Shown in pieces: positions 44,410 to 54,954 of a stretch of DNA of 64,000 bases (positions are counted from its first letter, which is position 1; the number at the start of each line of letters is the position of its first letter). The notes below the pieces were generated by a model. That model was given only the letters and a program-made list of their open reading frames with translations, was not told the origin of the DNA and did no database searches. Source of the stretch: Anodontia alba (Eukaryota > Mollusca > Bivalvia > Lucinida > Lucinidae); the NCBI GenBank assembly GCA_964016985.1, contig OZ024826.1, forward strand, positions 43,512,978 to 43,576,977. Reading direction: 5' to 3'. The position numbers and the translations under genes were made by a program.

Positions 44410-44565
44410 AAAATTTGTAGCAGACGTTATTGTAATTTTTTTCTACTTTATTTTAGAGAAAATAAGTTGACATTTCATGTGAATCATCTGCCAAGCAGAC
44501 ACTTTACATATAATGTCAATAGTTATTTTCTTTAAAAGGTAAAAAAAAAAAAGTTAAAGATTTAA
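44410..44565. mobile_element. Degraded core C MITE
   Basis: GTTGACATTTCATGTGAATC and ATAATGTCAATAGTTATTTT are worn arms around CCAAGCAG. Confidence 0.5.
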
Positions 44566-44661
44566 GAGTTACTTTGTTATTTTTTAAGAGAAGTCAGCCA
44601 GTATGTTTATACAAAAGTCAGGAAGGTATAAAACAAATAAGGCCTACTAATGACAACTTAA

Positions 44662-44775
44662 CCCTTGTCCTGCTGAATAAATTAAGATGCCACGCCCACT
44701 TCTAATGTTCAGCCAGTCAGATTGCTTGATCCAGATTGTTGCTATAAATTCACGTACTTTATGGCAAACACTATG
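44662..44775. mobile_element. Beta MITE, truncated before the hairpin
   Basis: TTAA at 44658-44661, CCCTTGTCCTGCTGAATAAA and GATGCCACGCCCACTTC, ending at ATGGCAAACAC where core A should start. Confidence 0.65.
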
Positions 44776-45566
44776 GTGAAGTGAGGGGAGGCTTAAGTAA
44801 AACTATCACATTTGTTGCCTGATGATGAGTTCTAAAGGTTAATAGTCATGGGTAAACTGAACGTATATGTCATGTTACTTGTTGCATCCAATGAAATGAC
44901 ACAGTTATGGATGAATCACTTTAGGCTAGACGCATCTGCCAAAGTAGCATATGAAGAATGCTCAAGAGAATGCTAATAAGAAAACCCAAGATGTGTGGCA
45001 AATGTGTATAATTATAGGCCACATCAAGCGAAACTGTATCTTCAAATGTTACCTCTTTACATCAAGTGGACTCTTCTACCACAACTCTTTGGAGTGGTCT
45101 ATTTCCAGTAGCTGGGTGTCTAGTTAGTTTTTATTAATATTATGTTTTATAGAAATTCCTGTATTTAATGCAAACGGAACAGACCCTGATCAAATGCTGC
45201 TTTCTGTGGCATCTGTTCTGGGACTGCACTGTGTTTGCCCTTTTGGGAGACTCCAGTCTAAACTATCAAAGTCATATCATACCAAAGGAGTGTTAGAGTC
45301 TTGCATTAGAACTAAAGGTCAATTATGTTTGCTTATAATAACAGCATATAGCTACCTTACATTTTCGTTTATATTCAAATGAATGTCAATTTGGACAGCA
45401 GGTGCACAAACAAAAATATGCACTTAATGTGACATTCAGTGAATGACGGTATTCATACCTAAAAGAGTCCCAAGAACCAAGATTTTTTGTAGCCATAATA
45501 TTGAACATTTCATATCAAAGGACTGTTATAGTCTTGCATTAGAGTATTCTGAAGGTCAATTATAAT
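44776..45566. repeat. Degenerate local repeats and a core A remnant
   Basis: 45160-45240 holds a worn core A hairpin (CAGACCCTGATCAAATGCTG / CATCTGTTCTGGGACTGCAC). ATACCAAAGGAGTGTTAGAG near 45279 and CATATCAAAGGACTGTTATA near 45513 begin two diverged copies of a repeat that recurs at 46370-46435. Confidence 0.45.
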
Positions 45567-46149
45567 CATTACGAAAACACGCCTATTCAAATATACCGTA
45601 TTTGACCTAATTACCGCACATACCCCTATAAGCGCACAGTTAAGCAATTCCGTTGTCTTCAGATTACAGCGAGTGTATTTTCTCGCTACTTCTTCATAAA
45701 GGCATATGTTGTCGATACTCATTTGAATTGCATCGACTTGTCGATGCAATTCAAATGAGTACCCACAACATATGCTTTTATAAAGAAAATCAGAAAAGAA
45801 ACCGCATAAGTATCATTAGACAAGTATGTCGCTATCTTTAAGTTTTCTCAGTAGTTTTGAAAAACCTAAGCGCACGGTGCGGTAATTAGGTCGAATACGG
45901 TATTGAAAATTTCACCACCAAAAACTGAAAGTTTTCAGATAAAAACTCTGATACCTTCCATATTTCTGCTCAAAACAGATTGTGGGTCATCCTTAGAACC
46001 ACCTTGCTGAGGCAGTTCTAATGAGTACCCACAATCTATGTTTTTGAGCATAAATAAGAAAAATAATGTATACACCTGTAAACCTCAGTTTTACTATATA
46101 AAAGTGGGGTTTAAGGGGGTCAAAATTATATCGATATGTTTTTGTGATG
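45567..46149. mobile_element. Zeta MITE, core B, split by an eta MITE
   Basis: CATTACGAAAACACGCCTAT at the left, then eta at 45596-45900, then TTGAAAATTTCACCACCAAA and hairpin 45967-46047, then AAAGTGGGGTTTAAGGGGGT and TATGTTTTTGTGATG. Inverse orientation to the other zeta copies. Confidence 0.85.
45596..45900. mobile_element. Eta MITE, core B, intact, TA-flanked
   Basis: Ends CCGTATTTGACCTAATTACC and GGTAATTAGGTCGAATACGG, TA at 45594-45595 and 45901-45902. Hairpin 45703-45778 with ATTTGAATTGCATCGACTTG arms. The host zeta sequence CAAATATATTGAAAAT is duplicated only at TA. Confidence 0.9.
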
Positions 46150-46450
46150 ATTGTTTACATAATCCAAGTATTTAGAACAAATATGACATAAAGTTTCTCT
46201 TACCTTATATTTTCTCTAAAACTGGAATGTCAATTTGGACAGGTCCACAAATAAAAATATGTCCTCAAAAATATGTCATTCAGTGAAGGTATGTATCAAA
46301 AATCCAAAAGGGACATAAGAACTGTATTCAATTAATGAGATTTTTTTGTATCCATAATATCAAACATTTTCGTACCAAAGGAATCTAGTCTTACGTCAGT
46401 TTATACTTAAGGTCAATTATAACTGCTTTCAGTGATAGACATTTGACTTA
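46150..46450. repeat. Third copy of a local degenerate repeat
   Basis: TGTCAATTTGGACAGGTCC, CATAATATCAAACATTTTCG and AAGGTCAATTATAACTGC repeat words from 45380-45560. Confidence 0.4.
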
Positions 46451-46630
46451 TCCCTTACAGCACCTAGCAAATTTGTAGTTGATGACATTTTTAAATATTT
46501 TTTATTATCATTTTTCAGGGAAAATAAGGCTTTAAATTTCATGTGAATTGTCTACATAGCAAGCCTTAGTTTCTCTGAAAAAAATATTTCAAACTGTCAT
46601 CTGCTGCAGGTATAACTGGCATGTCAAGGG
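46451..46630. mobile_element. Alpha-type MITE, core C, worn
   Basis: CCCTTACAGCACCTAGC to GGCATGTCAAGGG with TTAA 46631-46634; TTTAAATTTCATGTGAATTG marks one arm, the other is mostly lost. Confidence 0.6.
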
Positions 46631-46634
46631 TTAA

Positions 46635-47082
46635 CAAAGCAAACTTGCTTGACTTTATAAGAAGGCTTAACCTATTACTTTTACATTCCGTTAATCAAAA
46701 GAAGGTATTATTCTCGTTACAGCATGTTAAAAACTTAAAAACAATTTTTCATATTTTAATACACTGAGACAGTCCTTTTGAAAATTTCTCTTAAATAAGT
46801 TTTCTAATGTCAAAATAATTAATTATAAGTCATGATTAATTATTAGAATTTCCTTTCATAAGATGGCAAAATGCAATGCCACGTATTTACAAAATTTTCT
46901 GCCCTTTACTACCAATTTTTTAAAATGATTCAGATTCACCCTTCATATGTGTGACAAGCAAAATTGTACCAGATGACATTTTCCATTTTTTTTTTTTTGT
47001 TATTTATTTATTTTTTCAGATGAAATAATGCTAAATGTATATCTTGAATGTTGTCTACTGCAGACATTGTGATTAGCTCTGT
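46635..47082. other. Unassigned, possible worn core C fragment at the right
   Basis: CAGATGACATTTTCCATT and TTGTCTACTGCAGACATTGT near 46972-47070 resemble alpha/core C edges; otherwise nothing. Confidence 0.35.
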
Positions 47083-47086
47083 TTAA

Positions 47087-47253
47087 CCCTTGTCCTGCTG
47101 AACCCGGATATACCCTGTTTTGCAAACAGTGTAGATCCAGATCAGTTGGCTTCTGAAGAATGCAAATTTATAGCAACAATCTGGATCAAGTAGTCTGACT
47201 GGCAGAAAATTAAAAGTGGGCATGGCATCTTAATTTATTCAGCAGGACAAGGG
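47087..47253. mobile_element. Beta MITE with one hairpin arm deleted
   Basis: TTAA at 47083-47086; left arm GCAAACAGTGTAGATCCAGA present, right arm absent; the sequence jumps from TTCTGAAGAA to TGCAAATTTATAGC. Confidence 0.75.
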
Positions 47254-47442
47254 TTTAGGGAAAAGATTAAGCTTCTTATCAAGGCAAAGTTTTAGCAAAC
47301 CTTACAGTGACCTTAGCCTTACATTGGAGTTTCTAATAATTATGACATCAACTGACAGAATATCATTAAAAATTTCATCACATTATAAAACCATAATTTT
47401 ATCATCTTAACCATGATTTTATCTTTCATTGTGTAATTAACC

Positions 47443-47830
47443 TTTAGCACTCTCTGGGCAAATTAAGCAAACCAAAAAAATAGATGCAAAGCTCCAGATA
47501 ACACACTTTTTTATTTCAACAGAAAAGTGTTGATAGTTTTCTTATTTCACAACAAAAATGTATGTTTTGGGTACTCATTTGAAGCACCTCAGTGAGGTGC
47601 TTCAAATGAGCACCCACAACATATGTTTTATGGAGAAATAAGAACAAAATTATGTGGATACTCTCTCTCATCTATAGCTGTGGGCAGTACTTTTCTTACT
47701 TTCCCAGAAAATAGGATCTGATATGTCATGCTAATTGAGACAATTTGCATGAAATGTCAAACCTCATTTCTGGAAAAAATAAGAAAAATATTTCAAACTT
47801 TAATCTGCTAAAATGCTAAAAGTTATTCAA
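47443..47830. mobile_element. Delta MITE split by an epsilon MITE
   Basis: TTAACCTTTAGCACTCTCTG at the left and, beyond 47684, TACTTTCCCAGAAAATAGGA, core C arms and TTTAATCTGCTAAAATGC. Confidence 0.6.
47487..47684. mobile_element. Epsilon MITE, core B, nested in delta
   Basis: AGCTCCAGATAACACACTTT at the left, hairpin 47553-47630 with GTATGTTTTGGGTACTCATT arms, right end CTCTCATCTATAGCTGTGG. Confidence 0.7.
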
Positions 47831-48785
47831 AGACGTATAAAATTACTTTTTACGTCCTTGAAGTTATTCAATACCACATAAATGTTTCTTTTTTGACTAG
47901 TATTTCAAAACTGCACTGGTAGTACTGCTAAATCACAAAAGTACTATATACTGGTAAATCACTTTTAATAATCCATTCTGCTCCCATTCATCAAAACCAT
48001 CTGTATGTGATTAAACAGCTGTCAACAGAAACAGTTCTACTGACAAAAATGCTGTCAATTTCAAAGGATAACAGACAGTCAGCCATTGATAATAAACGGA
48101 ATGCTAAGGACACTTTGTTCCTGTCCATCTGTCCAGTAGGTGGCCAGATAATATCAAGTGGAGGGTGTTTCACTCTGTTGTGACAACCAGTGGAAAAGAA
48201 AATATTATCATATATCATGTGAAAGTTACTACCATTATACTACACAAAACACCTCAATCGCCTAAGGTGAACGTGATACTTTACTCTAATCTAAAAGTAT
48301 TGCCTCCCTTCCCTAAGTGGGGTGGGAGCAAATTCTTTCTTTTAAAAGTAGCCCATAAGGAGCAAATTCTTTTCTTTAAGAGCAGCTGCACTTTGCAAAG
48401 GGATTCCTATAAAATGTATCATTGAATCAATTCTTATCTGCTAGAGTGATCCCCCTTTGTGAACTCCTCTTTGATGTGTATTGGTTATCTAAGCAAGAAA
48501 CAAATGCCACCAAGTACCTTAATATTTCCTGTTTCTCTCATCAAATTTATAGATTATACAGGTAATTTATTTTAACATAAATTTACTTCCTATAAGGCAC
48601 ATCACTCTTACCTGAAATTACTTGTTTCCCTTCTCAAAGTTGGAATACTCTTAAAATGTCTATAAAATGTATGAAAGAATCACATTCTTTTCTACTATAG
48701 TAGTCCCTCCTTGAGAAGGAAAGTAACAATATTCAACTTAAAGAGTGCTCTCTCTTTCATATGTATCCATTCAACTTTAGCAGCA
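47831..48785. other. No recognisable feature
   Basis: Unassigned. A short direct repeat (GGAGCAAATTCTTTTCTTTA type) occurs at 48327 and 48359. Small ORFs on both strands have no domain. Confidence 0.4.
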
Positions 48786-49010
48786 ATTACCTCTTGCTAT
48801 TTAGTACACATACAGGGCCATGCCAAGCCAAAATGTGTCTTCAAGCATGCACAAAATGCACAGATGCGGATTCATCCCACGCATGTGTAAAGTCTGATCC
48901 GGGCATTTGCTCTCTGTTGATACATTCTACAGTGTCTAATGATTCTGTTAGTGGACAGCGAAGGCCCTGATATGCCCAAAGACACGTTTTTGCATGTCAC
49001 AACCCATATT
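48786..49010. repeat. Interspersed repeat, CTAATGATTCTG family
   Basis: GCCATGCCAAGCCAAAATGT to TTTGCATGTCACAACCC; same family as 8360-8570 and 41070-41287. Confidence 0.5.
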
Positions 49011-49234
49011 TCCTGTTTCTAATAAAATTTATGAATTATTCAAGTAGTTAATTCTAATAAAATAAAATTACTTGCTAAGTTGATTATATAAACAATTTAT
49101 ATTCAGGAAAATTGTTTTACATTAAAGTTAATTGCTTTGTATTTAGATTTACACCCAATATAATTTACGGTAATACTTAAGTCTTAAGAGTACATTTATC
49201 AAAAAAAAAAAAAAGGAGTGAATGAGCTTGTATT

Positions 49235-49400
49235 TACCATATTTACTGGAACACTATAAATTCCTTATCATATTTGCCCTAAAATTTGAACAAGTCCATC
49301 TTACTACTGGTTGATGTGTTTTTAAAACGGCTGGATGAGTGACAAACAGTATAGAGAGATACCATATTCTGTGACCTCTCATCTGGGTATACACTAAGGC
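49235..49400. mobile_element. Gamma MITE, core A, diverged
   Basis: TACCATATTTACTGGAACAC, ACGGCTGGATGAGTGACAAA and a worn core A hairpin. Followed at 49400-49505 by an AT-rich inverted segment (AATTAATCGGATAATTGATT) of unknown family. Confidence 0.5.
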
Positions 49401-49508
49401 TGGCACAATTAATCGGATAATTGATTAATTGATCGATAAATTCCACAAAAATGATTATCGTTGCAGATTTGCTAATAATCGATCATTTGATTTCTGTGTG
49501 TGTTACTT

Positions 49509-49717
49509 TACCATATTTACCCTTAGTATTCAGACACCTCAACTCCTTACCATACTTAATCTAAAATTTGAACAAGTACAACTTACTACCAATGTTGTGT
49601 CTAAAATAGCTGGATGTGTGGCAAACAGTGTAGACCCTGAGGAGACCCGTATTTGCGGCATCTCATCTCAGGGTCTACACTGTTTGCTCAGGCCTGACAG
49701 ATCAAATACATACAGTA
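49509..49717. mobile_element. Gamma MITE, core A
   Basis: TACCATATTTACCCTTAGTA at the left; hairpin 49620-49685 with GCAAACAGTGTAGACCCTGA arms; right AAATACATACAGTA. Confidence 0.75.
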
Positions 49718-50190
49718 AAGTACAGCATATGGGAAGAGTCATGTTCAGACAGACAGGTAAAAGTATTACCAAATCTTTGGTGATAACTATCACAATGGCA
49801 GGACAGATAATCAATTATATTTTCAGCTCTGATTAGCCCGTCTTAGTGTACACTGCTAGCTCAGGTCTGACTGTTTGAATTGACAGGGTAAACAAGCTTA
49901 TTTCATATGATGAACCATGTCATGCATAAGGTGTCTTCAAGGCGAACGTACAGCAAAGGCCTAGATCAGCCCGCATATTTGTAGTCGAATCAGGGTCTTC
50001 TCTTACTACTGTAAAATATATCAATGTTGGACCACAGCCCTGATTAGACTGCTGTTGCATAGAATGATTCGAATGTGTGCAATTTGCATACATTCAAGGA
50101 CAACTTTTCACTTAACAGGGCTCACTTCAGAGCCACAACATAAGAGAACATCTCTTACAATAATGACTCAATGAAGTCTTGAGCAAGCGG
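49718..50190. other. No recognisable feature
   Basis: Unassigned sequence with scattered CTGATC-type words resembling worn hairpin repeats. Confidence 0.35.
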
Positions 50191-50309
50191 CATGCAAATC
50201 AGCTGGTCTGTATATTCAGTATCTTACAATGATGGCTCGATGAAGCCTCCTGATAGAAGCATGCAAATCAGTTCTTGTATGGACATTAAGAAATTTCATG
50301 CATATCATT

Positions 50310-50380
50310 GTGCAGACAGTGATGGCCCGGACCAGTCTGCACATGTGCAGACTGGTCAGTGTCATCACTATCTGCATACG
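50310..50380. repeat. Palindrome with GTGCAGAC arms
   Basis: GTGCAGACAGTGATGGCCCG and the diverged inverse TGTCATCACTATCTGCATAC surround CAGTCTGCACATGTGCAGACTG. Distinct from cores A-C. Confidence 0.6.
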
Positions 50381-50549
50381 CTCAAACTCCTGCTCACTTG
50401 GTATGGCCCATATTGTATTAAATTAAGCAAATATTTGGATTCTCATTATGCAATATCATATCTGACACAGGAAAATCTCCATAACTATGGACCAAGTCGA
50501 CCCTGAGCATTCATGCAGTGATGTCAAAGCATCATTAGACACTATTTAT

Positions 50550-50995
50550 ACTTAGTTCAAGATAAAAGGGGTATCCAGCAGATAAATATCTATGTATTGT
50601 TTATTTCTCCATCACAAAAATGATCTGGGAATTCATATAACCCTTAGCACTCTGGGTAAAATTTTCAGCAGATAACATATTGAATATTTTTTTCCCCCAG
50701 AAAAATAGGTTTTGACATATCATGCAAATTGTCTCCATTACAATTTGCAAAAATATAAAAACTAGTTTTCTGGGAAAAATTAGAAAAAAAAAAAATCAAT
50801 TCAATGAGTCCTCTGCTAAATTAGCCCAGACAACAGTTGCCTCTCCTATAAGTGTAACAATGCCCCTTAACCAGTGTTTTTTAGCACATCAATGAGGTGA
50901 ATACAATGAGTACACACAACATATGATTTTGTGCAGAAGTGAGAAAATGATCATCGGTAACAAAAGCCACAGTATCTAAAGCTATGACTTAATTA
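50550..50995. mobile_element. Epsilon MITE, core B, split by a delta MITE
   Basis: AAAGGGGTATCCAGCAGATA and GTTTATTTCTCCATCACAAA at the left; GAGTACACACAACATATGAT and ATCTAAAGCTATGAC at the right; delta lies between. Confidence 0.5.
50640..50830. mobile_element. Delta MITE, core C, nested
   Basis: AACCCTTAGCACTCTGGGTA, arms GACATATCATGCAAATTGTC and CAATTTGCAAAAAT, end GTCCTCTGCTAAATTAGCCC. Confidence 0.65.
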
Positions 50996-51029
50996 GATTC
51001 TTTCTGTTCTAATTAATTCTATTAAAAAC

Positions 51030-51121
51030 CCCATTTACCCCAAGAACTCTTACAGATGGCCAGAGCAAACAGTGTAGACACAGATCTGATACTGTGGACT
51101 AAGTCATCTGATCAGGCTCTA
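51030..51121. mobile_element. Gamma MITE fragment, core A
   Basis: CCATTTACCCCAAGAACTCT and GCAAACAGTGTAGACACAGA, truncated after CATCTGATCAGGCTCTACTG by the SINE. Confidence 0.5.
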
Positions 51122-51232
51122 CTGGCTCAGTTGGATGTGCCGTCCGAATGGAGACCAGGAGGTTGCAGGTTCAACCCCCACTGAGGTCTGCAAAATTCTT
51201 TTGTGGAGATTGATCATGAAATATTTTCTACT
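51122..51232 (+). mobile_element. SINE S1 head, 3'-truncated
   Basis: TGGCTCAGTTGGATGTGCCG (intact A box) and AGGTTCAACCCCCAC (B box), then GATTGATCATGAAATATTTT, truncated at 51232. Confidence 0.8.
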
Positions 51233-51235
51233 CTA

Positions 51236-51450
51236 AGGAGACAATTTGCATGAAATGTCAAATCCTGTTTTCTGGGAAAAATAAGAAAAATATCATCAAT
51301 TTGTCGTCTGCTGTTAACTCCTTACAATACTTGTTCAAAAATTCAAACAACTCGGACAATGTGCTGATGTGCCTAAAACTGATGGATCAGCAACAAACAG
51401 TGTAGACTCTGATCAGACGGCACTGTTTGCTCAGGCCTGTATGACCATCT
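51236..51450. mobile_element. Delta right half followed by a gamma fragment with core A
   Basis: GGAGACAATTTGCATGAAAT to TTGTCGTCTGCTGTTAAC is the right half of a delta MITE; from about 51313 TAACTCCTTACAATACTTGT to CTCAGGCCTGTATGACC is a gamma piece with a shortened core A. Confidence 0.55.
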
Positions 51451-51454
51451 TTTT

Positions 51455-52020
51455 ACTGTGCTTTCGACATCTTTCAGAAAGACGTTTTTTGCTTGACGCT
51501 TTACACAGAAGAAGTAAATTTGTGAACTTTTGTCACGATTTAATGTAAAACCATTTGTCGTAGCTACCCATGTACAAAAAGTTTAATTCTAGTCATTGGT
51601 TTTTAAAAAAATCAAATATTTTCACTTTTTTCCATAGTAAAAATGAAGCCAAATGATGCAGAAATTTGTAGCGTAGGTAACTTTGAGCCAGATTTTCAAC
51701 ATGTTCCACTAAGTCTTGTTCAATTTTTCTGAAATTTTCACAATATTGTTGTAAAACATCACTAATTCAAATTCAGCAAAGAACAGTAAAAAATGTTTTC
51801 TTAGACAAAAATTCCAAAAAATCACTTTACTATAGAAATTGCATAGGTCAGAACTTTTGGCCATAACTTTAATTTTTGTGTAAATATTTGAGAACAAAAC
51901 ACAGAAACATAAAAAAACAAATGGTTTCTGTTAAGATATAGTCAACCAGAACAAAATCTTTTCATTTAAAATAAAACGCCAAGCAAAAAACGTCTTTCCA
52001 AGAGATGTCGAAAGGACAGT
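51455..52020. mobile_element. 566-bp DNA element with about 45-bp terminal inverted repeats
   Basis: Left CTTTCGACATCTTTCAGAAA and GACGTTTTTTGCTTGACGC; right GCCAAGCAAAAAACGTCTTT and CCAAGAGATGTCGAAAGGAC. The interior is AT-rich with no recognisable ORF. It does not share cores A-C. It appears inserted in a gamma MITE whose end (GGGTAAATATTG) follows at 52022. Confidence 0.75.
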
Positions 52021-52099
52021 CGGGTAAATATTGCATCATTGAGCTCTGAATATAATATTTATGAAATAATATATGCTACATTATCAGAGGAATTGATAA

Positions 52100-52268
52100 G
52101 GAGGTGTATTTGGTGATAATTCTGGGATAATTTTTCTTATTTCTCCATAAAAACATATGTTGGGGTACTAATTAGAAGCTCCTCGCTGAGGTGCTTCTGA
52201 TGAATAACCAAAACATGCTATATGGAGAATTGGAAAATATTAAACCATAATTACCACCAAATACTCCT
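52100..52268. mobile_element. MITE, iota ends, core B
   Basis: AGGAGGTGTATTTGGTGATA at the left and TAATTACCACCAAATACTCC at the right. The centre is a core B hairpin (TTATTTCTCCATAAAAACAT, GGGGTACTAATTAGAAGCTC). A fourth end type carrying core B. Confidence 0.7.
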
Positions 52269-52360
52269 AAACAATTTCTCTGATTATGTACAACAAGAGC
52301 TCATCACATGTCATAAGCTCCTTGATACAAATAATTTATCAAAAAAGGTCACACATGAAA

Positions 52361-52576
52361 TGCCATATTCATCCTAAATATTTGATTATCTTAACTCCTT
52401 GCCATACTTGTCCTGAAATTCAAATAACTCCATCTGACTACCTGTTGATGCAGATTAAAACTGCTGGATAAGTGGCAAACTGGGTAGACCCTGATCAGAT
52501 GCATTCTGAAGCATCTAATCTGTCTACACTGTGTGCTCAGGTATGTCTGTCCCCATACTTACTGTAAATATGGTAT
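52361..52576. mobile_element. Gamma MITE, core A
   Basis: GCCATATTCATCCTAAATAT, TCTTAACTCCTTGCCATACT, hairpin 52473-52530 and CATACTTACTGTAAATATGG. Confidence 0.65.
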
Positions 52577-52620
52577 CAGAATACTTACAAAACATGCTAC
52601 ATCATATACAAAAACAATTA

Positions 52621-52951
52621 CAGTCAACTCTCGTTATCTCGAATTCCAAGGGACTCTCTGAAATACTTCGAGATATCCGTAGTTCGACATATCAGGTTTG
52701 CAGAATTGAGGAAAAAATAATTTGATTAACCACATTTAACAAACTGATAGGTAATTGGACTTTTGAAGTTAGAGATATATTGAAAATATTGTGGAAAAGA
52801 GGAGAAATTGCTCCTTAGGAGCAATTTCTCCTCTTTTCTACAATATTTTCCATCTGTTGTTAGGTTTTCATGTATAGGCAAGGACCAGATTTTCACTTCG
52901 AGATAAGCGGTTATTCGAGATAAGCGAGGTCGAGATAACGAGAGTCAACTG
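52621..52951. mobile_element. TA-flanked pogo/Tigger-type MITE
   Basis: CAGTCAACTCTCGTTATCTC and GAGATAACGAGAGTCAACTG terminal repeats, TA at 52619-52620 and 52952-52953. An internal near-perfect hairpin 52788-52850 has GGAAAAGAGGAGAAATTGCT arms. Confidence 0.85.
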
Positions 52952-52953
52952 TA

Positions 52954-53344
52954 ATTACAAAGGGTCATGAGCACATGTAACAGAAATATTTTAAGAAATG
53001 TTTAAAATTCATAGCAGCTGAATAAAGATAACAATAAGGAAATGAAACTGATATATGAGACTGGTGACTGTCACCAAAGTTTAAATTCTTGTGGTTTTAT
53101 TCAATTTCAACATTTACTGTAACAGACCATTTCTTTTCATTCTGCAACCTTCAATCCTGAGACAATTTAATTATACATACCTCGTTTAATTAAAGCCTTT
53201 CATAATTTAATGTCCTGTTTATGTTAGAAAACTGATGTGTCTACTGCAAGTTTCTTGTCTTTTTTTTTTTTTTTTTTTTTCAAACCAATTAATCAAATAA
53301 TGCCTGTAGCAGCTACTGTTTCAATTTGCCATACCTGATACAAC
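52954..53344. other. No recognisable feature; poly-T run
   Basis: Unassigned; T run at 53261-53280. Confidence 0.4.
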
Positions 53345-53567
53345 TGTATTTACCCTAATTTACCTCAACCCTTTTAAGCCGAGTGGAATCTGTTAACTCA
53401 ACTCTTTGGACATATCATTTTTCCACAGAAAGTGTGTCTGATTGTTTTTTTATTATTACCATTTTTATAGAAATTCCTGAATTAAATGCAAACAATGTAG
53501 ACCATGATCAGACGTCACACTCTGGGCTACATTATTTGCCAGTGTCCGTTTTAAGGGAATTAATGGG
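53345..53567. mobile_element. MITE with core A remnant, TTAA at right
   Basis: CAACCCTTTTAAGCCGAGTG at the left and TTAAGGGAATTAATGGG at the right with TTAA 53568-53571. Worn core A (GCAAACAATGTAGACCATGA / CTGGGCTACATTATTTGCC). Shares GAAATTCCTG and flanking words with 45130-45240. Confidence 0.5.
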
Positions 53568-53571
53568 TTAA

Positions 53572-53820
53572 TCCTTAAAGCGCCAATCACAACTGCTGCA
53601 GACGAAATTTTGAAATATTTTTTTTTATTTTTTTTTCAAAGAAAACAAGTCTTGATATTTCATGTGAATCGTCTGCTGAAAAAAAAGAAAACAAGTCTTG
53701 ATATTTCATGTGAATCGTCTGCTAAGCAGACGATTCACATGAAATATCAAGACTTGTTTTCTTTGAAAAATTAAAAAAATAAAAATAAATGTTGTCTGCT
53801 GTAAATTTTGCTTGGCACTT
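53572..53820. mobile_element. Alpha MITE, core C, arm duplicated
   Basis: TTAA at 53568-53571, TCCTTAAAGCGCCAATCACA. The arm word TTGATATTTCATGTGAATCG occurs twice in direct order (53652 and 53698) before the single inverted arm at about 53720-53762. Confidence 0.75.
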
Positions 53821-53822
53821 GA

Positions 53823-53983
53823 ATAAGAGATAGTTGCCATAACATTTGAAAAAGTCCATTTTACTACTACTCCATGATGCGTCTGAAATAGTGCTGAAAG
53901 ACGTTGTATTATGTGGCATCTGATCTGGGTCTTCACTGTTTGCTCAGGAATGTCTCTCTGAATACTTAGGGTTAATACCATAA
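53823..53983. mobile_element. Gamma MITE, right part
   Basis: AAAGTCCATTTTACTACTAC, the right arm of core A (CTGATCTGGGTCTTCACTGT) and GAATACTTAGGGTTAATACC. Confidence 0.55.
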
Positions 53984-53985
53984 TA

Positions 53986-54319
53986 CCGTATTCGACCTAA
54001 TTACTGCACTGTGCGCTTAGGTTTTTCAAAATTACTGGGAACACTCAGTTGTGGTAAAATATGCATCTACCAACTAAGGATACACAATAAAAAAAAGATC
54101 AAAAGATCAATTTGGTGATAATTATGCGATTTTTTTTCTGATTTTCTTTACAAAGCATATGTTGTGGGTACTCATTTGAATTGCATCGACAAGTCGATGC
54201 AATTCAAATGAGTATCCACAACATATACCTTTATAAAGAAGTAAAGAAAAAGTACACTGGCTGTAAATTTCTTGACTGTGCGCTTATAGGGGTATGTGCG
54301 GTAATTAGATCCAATATGG
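53986..54319. mobile_element. Eta MITE, core B, TA-flanked
   Basis: CCGTATTCGACCTAATTACT and TAATTAGATCCAATATGG; TA at 53984-53985 and 54320-54321; hairpin 54156-54234 with TGCATCGACAAGTCGATGCA at the centre. Confidence 0.85.
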
Positions 54320-54360
54320 TACTTAAGATATTAGCCTCCTTCATGTTCTTTCAAATCTAA

Positions 54361-54431
54361 CTACGCAAAGTGATCTGTGGGTTACATATACCCCCTGCTG
54401 GTGCCAATTCGTTAAAAAGGCCTGATTTTCT
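54361..54431. mobile_element. Left piece of the tandem-core relative that received the Ngaro element
   Basis: ACGCAAAGTGATCTGTGGGT then ACATATACCCCCTG resembles the left end of the 5415-7695 element. The right piece is 61226-61387. Confidence 0.55.
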
Positions 54432-54954
54432 TACTAGATTAAAGTTTAATCTGATGTTAAACTTCAAGCGGTCTTTTATACAAGCCAAAATTGAATTTAC
54501 AAGGTGTTTTACTTTCGTTTTCCGCGCCGGTGTCCGCCATACTTTTTTACATCTCGTCCGGTCTCGCGGCAGGCGAGAGCCAGAGAGGTATCCCTTAATA
54601 GCGAAATAAAACACAACTAAATGTAATGTAATTGTGTTTTTGCATGCAATGCTTTTTGGCGAGGGGGGATAGTTATTTAAACTCTTTTAATATTTTGAAT
54701 ATATTAAATTGGTATTTTCAGTACCGCATTGTAAGATAGATCTCGTGAGATCTCGCGCGACTTCACTTCGCGCCTTTGTTTGTTGTTATGATCATGTGAT
54801 AGCATTCAGCCAATCAGGAGTCAGGCACGCATGTTCTGAACCAATCAGATTTAAGTACTTTGTGACGAATAGACCCCGCAAAGGTTTAAGCGTCACTTTT
54901 TGAATGTTAGCTTTAAAGTAAGGCAGCCATTTTCAATCAGCAAAATATTACTTT
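54432..54954 (+). repeat. Split direct repeat A1 with promoter-like features
   Basis: Begins TACTAGATTAAAGTTTAATC and ends CAGCAAAATATTACTTT. It contains two CCAATCA boxes (54801 and 54841 approximately) upstream of AAGTAAGGCAGCCATTTTC, consistent with a promoter that drives the downstream ORFs (inference). Equal in length to A2; the visible difference is CCGCC here against CCACC in A2. Confidence 0.9.

Noticed and set aside
52615..52955. Regulatory palindrome near a gene
   Set aside because: TA flanks and CAGTCAACTCTCG terminal repeats identify it as a transposon-derived MITE, and no gene is nearby.
54357..54614. Minus-strand 85-codon ORF over A1, repeated over A2
   Set aside because: It crosses the element boundary, differs at the end of each copy, and has no domain.
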